Assembly: GCA_964439955.1 (NCBI GenBank)
Contig: CAYTPX010000011.1
Location: 1 to 57,428, forward strand
Direction of reading: 5' to 3'
From: UBA1794 sp964439955
GTDB lineage: Bacteria; Bacteroidota; Bacteroidia; Bacteroidales; Bacteroidaceae
DNA length: 57,428 nucleotides
Under the pieces are notes generated by a model. It saw only the letters and a list, made by a program, of their open reading frames with translations. It did not search any database and was not told the origin of the DNA. The position numbers and the translations under genes were made by a program. Of this stretch, positions 51,063 through 57,428 are shown piece after piece (the stretch's first letter is position 1; every line of letters begins with the position of its first letter).

Positions 51063-52169
51063 ATGAAAAGGCTGGTCGTATTTTTGTTGTCAATATCATC
51101 GTTGTCGGTACCGGCTTCTTTGTGGGCCCAGGGATACGAGGATGAGGTTTATTATGTGCCTTCGAAAGAAGACAAGGGGAAGGACAAAGTGGAAATCGTG
51201 TTTATAACAAGCGATGTGGATGCCTCCGCTTCTTCCGTGGAAGAGGATGATCCGGAGGTTGCCGTTGCGGATTATTCGGGGTCGTATTATACGGAAGACT
51301 TCGACGTGGATGCCTATAATCGCCGTTATGAAAATGGCGATGAGGAATATTACGACGAGGGGTCGGACGGCTACGAGGCGGGAGAGTCGTATTACGCGTC
51401 GGCCTCCTCGGGCGATGGTGAAGAGGTCATATATGTAGATGGCGAAGATGCCGATGTGGTTATCTGGGACGATGACGACACTTATACGGCGCGCATTATC
51501 CGCTTCCGCAATCCTTCGCTGCGTATCTATTTGGACTCTCCCTATTGGATATGGGACCCTTATTGGGATTACATCTATGACCCGTGGTATTATGGCCCAT
51601 GGTACAGCTCGTTGTATTGGGGTTATCCTTACGGTGGATGGGGTTGGAGTGTACGCTGGGGGTGGTATGCCGGTTGGCATTATCATCCCGGGTGGTGGAC
51701 TCCCAATCATCATTATGCAGGCGGTTGGCGTCCTCGTAATGTGACCAACCGCATGGGCTGGAGGGGTACGGACGCTGTTGCAAGGGGCTTTATGAGGAAC
51801 GGGAACTCCTCGGGGGCTTCAATGATTGCTACGCGTGGTTTTTCCCGCAACGGGACGACTTCCAACAGGTCGCTCAGTACGGTTCGCCGGACTACGAATA
51901 ACCAAACTAATGGAAATACCCGTACCAACAACAGTACGGTTACGCGCAGGACACGTTCATCCGGTACGACCAGCAACCGGTCTACCGCAATACAACAACA
52001 AAGCACACGGACCCGTTCTACGGAACGCTCTACGATCCAACGCTCTTCCGTGCGTTCTTCCATAAACAGGTCTACCATTTCTTCTCCTTCTACTGGCTTT
52101 GGGGGCGCTTCGGGGGGTAGCCGGAGCGGAAGTGTGAGAAGCGGTGGAAGCCGGAGTGGAGGCCGTTAA
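51063..52169 (+). CDS. Exported low-complexity protein (acidic, aromatic, then basic)
   Basis: A 368-residue protein with a signal peptide (MKRLVVFLLSISSLSVPASLWAQ). Three compositional blocks follow. Residues about 24-140 are rich in Asp, Glu, Tyr and Ser. About 150-240 are rich in Trp, Tyr, Gly and Pro (WDPYWDYIYDPWYYGPWYS). About 245-368 are rich in Ser, Arg, Thr, Asn and Gly, ending GGSRSGSVRSGGSRSGGR. No catalytic motif is seen. Bacteroidetes proteins of this sort are sometimes labelled vitellogenin-like, which says nothing of function. It is followed, 60 bp on, by a FadL-type porin, probably in the same transcript, so a surface or periplasmic role is likely. Confidence 0.8.
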   Translation: MKRLVVFLLSISSLSVPASLWAQGYEDEVYYVPSKEDKGKDKVEIVFITSDVDASASSVEEDDPEVAVADYSGSYYTEDFDVDAYNRRYENGDEEYYDEGSDGYEAGESYYASASSGDGEEVIYVDGEDADVVIWDDDDTYTARIIRFRNPSLRIYLDSPYWIWDPYWDYIYDPWYYGPWYSSLYWGYPYGGWGWSVRWGWYAGWHYHPGWWTPNHHYAGGWRPRNVTNRMGWRGTDAVARGFMRNGNSSGASMIATRGFSRNGTTSNRSLSTVRRTTNNQTNGNTRTNNSTVTRRTRSSGTTSNRSTAIQQQSTRTRSTERSTIQRSSVRSSINRSTISSPSTGFGGASGGSRSGSVRSGGSRSGGR

Positions 52170-52229
52170 TAAAACGGAGGATTGTCAGAAAGTGCAGGTA
52201 TCATGGAATAAAACTTTAGAATCTCATAT

Positions 52230-53846
52230 ATGAAACGTTTCTTTTATATGGCAGCGGTGTCTTTATTTGCTGCTGAAATGGCGGGACAGCCCACGGCTTA
52301 TGAGGCCGCGAAGCTATCGGGAAATGAATTGAACGGTACGGCTCGCTTCATAGGCATGGGGGGGGCTATGAGCGCCTTGGGAGGGGATCTCTCTGTCATT
52401 TCCACTAATCCTGCGGGATTGGCAATCTTCCGCCGGTCGGATATTATGATTTCCGCCGGTTTCGACCAGCATAGTACCTCCTTGGGCGGTATGGATGAAA
52501 GCCATACGCAAGCCCGGTTGAACAATATCGGCGTGGTAATTCCTTTTCCGGTGGAGACATCCCGGATTCTCTCCAATGTGAATTTTGGGTTTCAATATCA
52601 GCGGCGGAACAATTTCTATAAGAATATGTCGTTGAACCAGGTCTTGCGTAACGGGCTTTCCCAGCTGGGGCAAGCAGCGGCAATGGCAAAAGGGACACCC
52701 GAAAGCGACATCTGGGGAACTGAAGATTATAATCCATTCTATAATGGGAATGTGGGTTGGCTGCCTTTGGCTGCGGTAAATACGGAAATCATGAGATCCA
52801 TGGACGATGCCGGTTCTATGTACGAATATGGTTACCTTCTGGATTTGGATGGGAACTTTGCCCTTCCGACGGAGGCTACTTCCCTATTTAATAGTACCGA
52901 AGAAGGGGGAATTGACCAAATGGACTTCTCTTTTTCTTTTAACTTCAACGACCGCTTTTATTTGGGAGCCTCTATCGGTTATTATCATGTAGATTACACG
53001 AAGAATACCTACTATGACGAAGGGATTATGGACAACGATTTGGGGGAATTCTTAGGCTATTATATATATAGCGACAATTGGATTCACGGTGACGGGGTAG
53101 ATTTTAAGCTCGGTGCCATCGTCCGCCCGATAGAAGAATCACCGCTCCGGATAGGTTTTGCGGTGCATACCCCGGTATTCTACCGCCTGACATTGACCAC
53201 GGGATTTGATGCGGGTGCGGTATATGAATATGAAGTAGAATGGGATGACGTATCGCAGACGCAGACGGTTACGCTGGATGACGCCTATGTGTCAAGCTAC
53301 GACTATATGTCTGGCTACCCGATAGACCAAGATTTCCGCTTGCGTACCCCTTGGTTGTTCAATGTGAGTGCAGGATATACGATAGGGACTAATATCGCTT
53401 TGGGGGCTGAATATGAATATGAGGACTATTCTTCTTGTAATTTGAAGAATCCTTATGGAGAAAACGACTTGTATGGGAACGAGCAGATAAGCAGCCAATT
53501 AAAAGGTGTGCATACGCTCCGCGTGGGCGGCGAGTATAAGGTCATGCCCGAGGTGGCTTTGCGTGCTGGGTATAACTATAGCTCTTCGGCCTACAAAGAA
53601 GGCAGCTATAAAAGTTTGCCCTACTACTCAATCAATACGGATACGGACTATACAAACCACGAAGCATTGCATCAAGTAACGGCAGGCATAGGTGTCCGTT
53701 TGACGGGCAATACTTATTTGGATTTGGCTTATAAGTTCTTGACCCAAAAGGGCGATTTCTACGCGTTTGACGATTCTGACCTCCAGCCAGTTTCCTTGAA
53801 GGAAAAAAGGCATAGCTTTGTGGCTACGCTTGGCTACCGTTTCTGA
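52230..53846 (+). CDS. FadL/OmpP1/TodX-family outer membrane transporter
   Basis: A 538-residue outer membrane barrel of the family that passes hydrophobic compounds such as fatty acids. It has a signal peptide ending MAGQ, then the family N-terminus LNGTARFIGMGGAMSALGGDLSVISTNPAGLAIF, in which the NPAG turn is highly conserved. About fourteen strands follow, including FSFSFNFNDRFYLGASIGYYH, LRTPWLFNVSAGYTIGTNIALGAEYEYEDYS and LRVGGEYKVMPEVALRAGYNY, and the end GYRF has the terminal Phe. Bacteroidetes members are often called hemin receptor without evidence. It lies behind the low-complexity exported protein in a likely two-gene operon. Confidence 0.88.
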   Translation: MKRFFYMAAVSLFAAEMAGQPTAYEAAKLSGNELNGTARFIGMGGAMSALGGDLSVISTNPAGLAIFRRSDIMISAGFDQHSTSLGGMDESHTQARLNNIGVVIPFPVETSRILSNVNFGFQYQRRNNFYKNMSLNQVLRNGLSQLGQAAAMAKGTPESDIWGTEDYNPFYNGNVGWLPLAAVNTEIMRSMDDAGSMYEYGYLLDLDGNFALPTEATSLFNSTEEGGIDQMDFSFSFNFNDRFYLGASIGYYHVDYTKNTYYDEGIMDNDLGEFLGYYIYSDNWIHGDGVDFKLGAIVRPIEESPLRIGFAVHTPVFYRLTLTTGFDAGAVYEYEVEWDDVSQTQTVTLDDAYVSSYDYMSGYPIDQDFRLRTPWLFNVSAGYTIGTNIALGAEYEYEDYSSCNLKNPYGENDLYGNEQISSQLKGVHTLRVGGEYKVMPEVALRAGYNYSSSAYKEGSYKSLPYYSINTDTDYTNHEALHQVTAGIGVRLTGNTYLDLAYKFLTQKGDFYAFDDSDLQPVSLKEKRHSFVATLGYRF

Positions 53847-53894
53847 AGGGACGGGAATGCCAAAGAGGGCTGTACGGCAAACCATTCATCAAGA

Positions 53895-53938
53895 AAACGC
53901 TCCCCATGGAACTTTCGCGGAATCCATGGGGAGCGTTT
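53895..53938. terminator. Bidirectional terminator between the porin gene and engB
   Basis: A perfect 15-bp stem, AAACGCTCCCCATGG (53895-53909) with CCATGGGGAGCGTTT (53924-53938), and a 14-base loop. Confidence 0.88.
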
Positions 53939-53947
53939 CTTTGCGAA

Positions 53948-54550
53948 CTATTGGGTTATCGACTGATTGATATGTTCGATATAGGACAACATCTCGTCCC
54001 TTCCGGTTCCCTTTTCCGCTGAAGTGATGAAATAGGGGGGGAGTTCTTCCCATTTCTCCGAAAGCGTCTTCAAGTAATTCTCCGTGTTGGCTTGGATTTG
54101 GCTCTTCGACAGTTTGTCAGCTTTCGTAAAAACGATGGAAAAAGGGATGCAACTGACTCCCAACCATTCTATGAATTCTAAATCAATAGGCTGTGGATTA
54201 TGGCGGATGTCGATGAGCAAGAACAGGTTGGCCATCTGTGGACGCATTAATATATAGTTGCGTATCAGTTCCTCGAACTTCTTTTTCATGGTTTTGCTCC
54301 GTTTGGCGAAGCCATATCCGGGCAAATCCACCAAGTACCATTGCTTGTTGATGATGAAATGGTTGATGAGTATCGTTTTCCCCGGTGTCGCCGAGGTCAT
54401 GGCCAGTTTCTTCCGTTGGCAAAGCATGTTGATCAGGCTGGACTTGCCCACGTTGCTCCGCCCTATGAAGGCGTATTCGGGTTTGTTGTCCGTGGGGCAT
54501 TGGCTTACCCGGGCACTGCTCGTCGAAAATTCGGCGCTTTGGATAATCAT
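53948..54550 (-). CDS. engB: Ribosome biogenesis GTP-binding protein EngB (YsxC)
   Basis: A 200-residue GTPase needed for large ribosomal subunit assembly. The G motifs are G1 GRSNVGKS (30-37), G2 with TPGKT, G3 DLPGYG, G4 TKAD and G5 SAEKGTG. The N-terminus MIIQSAEFSTSSARVSQCP is typical, so ATG 54550 is the start, and longer in-frame starts would run through the promoter. The gene is transcribed alone and ends at the terminator shared with the porin gene. Confidence 0.95.
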   Translation of the reverse strand: MIIQSAEFSTSSARVSQCPTDNKPEYAFIGRSNVGKSSLINMLCQRKKLAMTSATPGKTILINHFIINKQWYLVDLPGYGFAKRSKTMKKKFEELIRNYILMRPQMANLFLLIDIRHNPQPIDLEFIEWLGVSCIPFSIVFTKADKLSKSQIQANTENYLKTLSEKWEELPPYFITSAEKGTGRDEMLSYIEHINQSITQ

Positions 54551-54587
54551 ACGGAACGGGTAGTATATTAGTGGATGATATTTGGGG

Positions 54588-54595
54588 CAAAGGTA
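54588..54595 (-). promoter_or_regulatory. -7 element of engB
   Basis: The minus strand reads TACCTTTG, 38 bp before the start codon. Confidence 0.6.
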
Positions 54596-54608
54596 CGAAA
54601 AGTAGTGT

Positions 54609-54670
54609 GATTTTCTTGGAAGCCCCGGGACTTTCTGTGGTAAGCGGCGTAACTTTTCAGGAAAAGGCGG
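54609..54670. repeat. Dispersed palindromic repeat, copy L
   Basis: Two units lie here: GATTTTCTTGGAAGCCCCGG and AACTTTTCAGGAAAAGGCGG (54651-54670). They are upstream of the engB promoter. Confidence 0.45.
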
Positions 54671-55095
54671 GGGAATACTTTCCAGTGCCACGCAAATACC
54701 GCTTGTATGTTTCCAGCTTGCGGTTTATGCCTGCTTCCTTATATTGGTGGCTATGCCTGTTTTTTCCTGCCGATGCCGCTATCGAAATTGGCAAAAACAA
54801 AGCCGCTCTTCCTCCGGGACGGCTCGGGCAAGCGGCCGAAGCCATGCTTGGCAGAGGCCGGACCGGGAGCTTGCCCGCCCTTCCCCAAGCGTTTTTTCCG
54901 GAATGTCCCCGGAAAGGAGGCAGTAGGCTTCCTATTTGTTAGGTACAAAAGAGAAGGTTTTTATCCCAAGGTTACCTTGCTGCTCAAATTAACGGGAGTC
55001 CGATATAAGGCTTAAATTATCTCTCTGGGGGATAAGGGCATGGGGGTAGGAATATTCTTGGACGGCAAGGGTTGATAACTAAGGAGGAAAATAAC

Positions 55096-55158
55096 GTGAA
55101 GGAATCCCAGATAAACGTGGCGGGCAAAATCCTGTTGGGAAAAACGAACGGGCTTTGA
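55096..55158 (+). CDS. Possible 20-residue peptide with a strong ribosome site
   Basis: The sequence AAGGAGG sits eight bases before a GTG that opens a frame reading KESQINVAGKILLGKTNGL to a TGA at 55158. Such a perfect Shine-Dalgarno sequence is rare in Bacteroidetes. No homolog is known to me. It could be a small peptide or chance. Confidence 0.2.
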   Translation: MKESQINVAGKILLGKTNGL

Positions 55159-55323
55159 TAGAAACGGCCAATGGCGGGTTGAAAAACAATGCCCGGATTG
55201 TCTATTGCAGGTTGCCTGCGGTTATGTAATTGACCGGGTGAAATTTTAGTTATACAAAACCGTTAGTACAATAAAGTTTATAGTTGTGCGTTCTTAATTC
55301 ATTCCGATTCCAGTTCAAATTTT

Positions 55324-56004
55324 ATGAGAAAAGTATTCACGAATGCTTTCTTTTGGTTTCTCTGCTGTGAACTGTTGTGCATAAGTTGCGGCGGGGAAAA
55401 GGAGGCGAAGGATATGTCCTTGAAAAGGAACACGCCCCATAATATAAAGGGCGTGTGGAGTTACAAAAAAGTGTTCAACGACCAAAACAACGTGCAGCTT
55501 CCCATGGCGCAGAGCTTGGGCATTCCCCTTATCGAAGGGCGGTCCGAGGCCGAACACATGAAGCACCGCTTGCGGAAACTTGAAGGAGGACGCTACTATC
55601 AGCTTGATTCCCTGACGCATTCCATCCCTTATCTCATCCCCCGCGCTGCTAATTGCTTGGATACCATAGGGGCACGTTTCCTCGATTCGTTGGGCAGCAA
55701 GGGATTGAACCCGTACCTCATTACCGTGACTTCCGTGCTCCGGACGCGTGAGGACGTGCGGAAGTTACGTGTGCGTAACCCCAATGCCGTGGAGAACTCC
55801 GCACATGTGCACGGGACGACTTTCGACATTTCCTGGAGGCGCTTCGGCCAAGTTCCTGACCCCGACGGACGCCCGTTGGAGCCTGTGGCGTGGGATACGC
55901 TGAAGTTGGTGCTTTCTGAAGTGTTGCGCGACATGCAGGAAGAAAAGCGTTGCTACGTCAAGTATGAACTGAAGCAGGGATGCTTCCACGTTACGACCCG
56001 GTGA
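55324..56004 (+). CDS. DUF5715 family lipoprotein, M15-peptidase-like
   Basis: A 226-residue exported protein with a lipobox-like end of the signal peptide (LLCISCGG), so probably a lipoprotein. The body carries SAHVHGTTFDISW, which matches the SxHxxGxxxD zinc motif of M15 (VanY/DD-carboxypeptidase) enzymes, and GCFHVTTR at the end, which could supply the final His ligand. YLITVTSVLRTREDVRKLR matches the preceding strand with Arg. It may cleave peptidoglycan stem peptides, but activity is not shown for the family. Its TGA overlaps the helicase ATG by one base (ATGA), so the two are translationally coupled. Confidence 0.82.
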   Translation: MRKVFTNAFFWFLCCELLCISCGGEKEAKDMSLKRNTPHNIKGVWSYKKVFNDQNNVQLPMAQSLGIPLIEGRSEAEHMKHRLRKLEGGRYYQLDSLTHSIPYLIPRAANCLDTIGARFLDSLGSKGLNPYLITVTSVLRTREDVRKLRVRNPNAVENSAHVHGTTFDISWRRFGQVPDPDGRPLEPVAWDTLKLVLSEVLRDMQEEKRCYVKYELKQGCFHVTTR

Positions 56005-57428
56005 TGGAAGGGAAACATTATCCGTTGCCGGAATCGGTAGCTGCCATGGGCATCCAAAGGCTCAACGCAATGCAGGAGTCCATGATGGCTTCGGCATGCG
56101 GGAAGGGGAGGGATATTTTGCTCCTGTCCGCACCAGGCAGTGGAAAGACCTTGGCCTTTTTGTTGCCCCTGCTGCATGAATTGCAGGAAAGCCCCGGCGC
56201 TTTTCCCGAAAAGTCCCCGGCTTTCCTGCTCTTGTCCCCCTCGCGCGAACTCGCGCAGCAAATAGCTTCGGTATGGAAAGCCCTCCTCCCGCCGCGTAAG
56301 GCGGCCTGTTGTTGCGGGGGACACCTGATGGCCAACGAAAGGCGCGTGCTACGTGAGGAAAACCCGGCCTTGGTGGTCGGGACCCCGGGGCGTATTGCGG
56401 ACTTGATGGGGAAAGGTTATCTGGAAACGGCGCAGGTCCGGCTTTTGATAATCGATGAGTTCGACAAGATGATGGAGTTGGGATTTCGTGAAGTGATGCG
56501 GAAAATACAGGACGGGCTTCCCTCTGTGAAACGGAAGTGGCTCGTTTCGGCCACGGAGAGCGCCGATTTCCCCGTTTTCCTGCGCCCCGATGCCTTGCGG
56601 ATGGACTTCCGCCCGGATTGTGCCCCCGGGGAGGTTTCCGGACGGGCGCGGCTTTCCGTTTTCCATGTTTCCAGCCCCGTCCCCGACAAGTTGGGCACTT
56701 TGTTGGCTTTGCTGGCTATGCTGGCAGGGAAGGACGATGGGTTTCCGGCGATGGTTTTCGTCAACTACCGTGAAGCGGTGGAGCGGGTGTGCGCTTTCTT
56801 GTCGAAAAACGGTGTGCCGTGCAGTCCTTTCCACGGGGGGATGGAGCAGAATTTGCGTGAACGCGCCCTCTATCGTTTCCGTTCCGGGAGCAGTCTGGTC
56901 TTGGTGGCCACGGATTTGGCCGCACGCGGATTGGATATCCCGGAAGTGCGGAGCGTGGTCCACTACCATTTGCCTATGCAGCCGGAGCAATTTTTACACC
57001 GGAACGGGCGTTCCACACGGGGCGACCATCCGTCGGGGACGGCCTATTGGATTAGCTCGCTGGGGGAGAACTTGCCTTCGTATCTTACCCCGGAGGAATA
57101 TGGGGAATACCCTGTACCCCGGGTGCAAGGATTTTTGCCCGAGGGAGCGGACGATGCGGATGCCGTGCCATTGCTTTCCTTAGCACGGCGCATACCGCTT
57201 CCGGAGAAGAGTACCCTATACATCGGGAAAGGTAAGAAGGACAAGGTGAGCCGGGCGGATGTGCTTGGATTTCTTTGCAAGATGGGCGGGCTGAAAGGTA
57301 GTGAGGTCGGTTTGATTGAGGTACGCGACCATCATTCGTATGCCGCAATTCCACGCAGAAAGCTGCGGGAGGTTTTGTCCCTATTGCGGAAGGAAAAGAT
57401 AAAAGGGCAGCGCACTTTGGTGGAAGAA
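56004..57428 (+). CDS. DEAD-box RNA helicase, DbpA-like (3' end outside the window)
   Basis: The reading frame from ATG 56004 stays open for 475 codons to the window edge. The product is a DEAD-box RNA helicase with Q-motif-like LNAMQESMM, motif I SAPGSGKT, Ia PSRELAQQ, Ib TPGR, motif II IDEFDKM (DEFD, as in Bacteroidetes homologs), motif III SAT, motif IV VFVNY, motif V ATDLAARGLDI and motif VI HRNGRSTR. The end (YIGKGKKDKVSRADVLGFLCKMGGLKGSEVGLIEVRDHHSYAAI) is a DbpA-type RNA-binding domain, so only a short tail is missing. It probably remodels ribosomal RNA. The segment between motifs I and Ia (SPGAFPEKSPA) is encoded by a copy of the window's palindromic repeat. Confidence 0.9.
   Translation, partial: MEGKHYPLPESVAAMGIQRLNAMQESMMASACGKGRDILLLSAPGSGKTLAFLLPLLHELQESPGAFPEKSPAFLLLSPSRELAQQIASVWKALLPPRKAACCCGGHLMANERRVLREENPALVVGTPGRIADLMGKGYLETAQVRLLIIDEFDKMMELGFREVMRKIQDGLPSVKRKWLVSATESADFPVFLRPDALRMDFRPDCAPGEVSGRARLSVFHVSSPVPDKLGTLLALLAMLAGKDDGFPAMVFVNYREAVERVCAFLSKNGVPCSPFHGGMEQNLRERALYRFRSGSSLVLVATDLAARGLDIPEVRSVVHYHLPMQPEQFLHRNGRSTRGDHPSGTAYWISSLGENLPSYLTPEEYGEYPVPRVQGFLPEGADDADAVPLLSLARRIPLPEKSTLYIGKGKKDKVSRADVLGFLCKMGGLKGSEVGLIEVRDHHSYAAIPRRKLREVLSLLRKEKIKGQRTLVEE
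56186..56226. repeat. Dispersed palindromic repeat, copy M, inside the helicase gene
   Basis: The outer arms GGAAAGCC and GGCTTTCC and the inner arms CTTTTC (56200-56205) and GAAAAG (56208-56213) form an imperfect palindrome in frame in the coding sequence. It encodes SPGAFPEKSPA between helicase motifs I and Ia. Confidence 0.55.

Larger units (their letters stand above)
54551..55323. other. Long gene-free region
   Basis: It holds the engB promoter (54588-54595), a repeat copy (54609-54670) and a 20-codon frame with an excellent ribosome site (55096-55158). Overlapping plus-strand frames of 100-120 codons (54571-54942, 54707-55015) have no family resemblance and are not called. Much of it may be decayed coding DNA. 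Confidence 0.5.

Noticed and set aside
54571..55015. Two overlapping frames of 102-123 codons downstream of engB's promoter
   Set aside because: Composition rich in Pro, Arg and Gly without recognisable domains; they include the palindromic repeat and have no credible start.
483..56226. The repeat copies as a CRISPR array
   Set aside because: They are kilobases apart, variable in sequence and without regular spacers or cas genes.
56447..56475. DEFD in place of DEAD in helicase motif II as an inactivating change
   Set aside because: The first Asp and Glu are kept, and related Bacteroidetes helicases also read DEFD; all other motifs are intact.

Overview
This window looks like a chromosomal segment of a gut-type Bacteroidales bacterium; the genus cannot be read from the sequence alone. 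The evidence is consistent across the window. Many genes are preceded by the Bacteroidetes -7 element TAnnTTTG rather than a sigma70 -10 box, and most lack a strong Shine-Dalgarno sequence. There are TonB-dependent receptors and polysaccharide-degrading enzymes (GH97, GH43). A serine palmitoyltransferase gene points to sphingolipid synthesis. Glycogen synthase is of the eukaryote-like GT3 type. The Bacteroidetes-specific bamD / rpoZ-like / DUF4293 block is present. By eye the G+C content is a little above 50 percent.

Layout, left to right. 1-6.1 kb: start of an exported protein (cut by the edge), a TonB receptor, then an operon of purT and two GT4 glycosyltransferases. 6.2-15.9 kb (all minus): a 1370-residue GH43 multidomain enzyme, a GH97 enzyme, a histidine kinase/response regulator pair and an AraC-type regulator. 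16.1-22.3 kb: a membrane protein fused to a cytidylate-kinase-like domain, the queuosine genes yhhQ and queC, a HAD phosphatase and a second TonB receptor. 22.7-29.5 kb: a membrane-anchored coiled-coil protein, a WecA/MraY-like transferase, glmS, and a DAG-kinase-family gene divergent from serine palmitoyltransferase, followed by tRNA-Pro. 29.9-39.2 kb: glycogen phosphorylase and synthase, dsbD, a 100-N assembly gap, an alpha/beta hydrolase and a small GH43. 39.6-43.7 kb: a TolC/HlyD/MFS efflux operon. 43.9-57.4 kb: a transposase relic, DUF4293, rpoZ-like, bamD, an OmpA protein, mutS2, prmA, a low-complexity exported protein with a FadL-type porin, engB, a DUF5715 lipoprotein and a DEAD-box helicase that runs off the right edge.

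The genes fall into a few working groups: envelope building (glycosyltransferases, WecA-like, GlmS, SPT, BamD, OmpA), glycan capture and breakdown, glycogen turnover, and queuosine salvage and synthesis.

The strongest unexplained signal is a family of short palindromic repeats with core CTTTTYSGGGAAAAGYGGC (either strand). Roughly a dozen copies, some clear and some degenerate, sit in the intergenic gaps; one lies inside an operon and one inside the helicase coding sequence. Two leader RNAs also deserve attention: a preQ1-I-like pseudoknot that would hide the likely ribosome binding site of yhhQ-queC, and two interlocked 9-bp inverted repeats before glmS.
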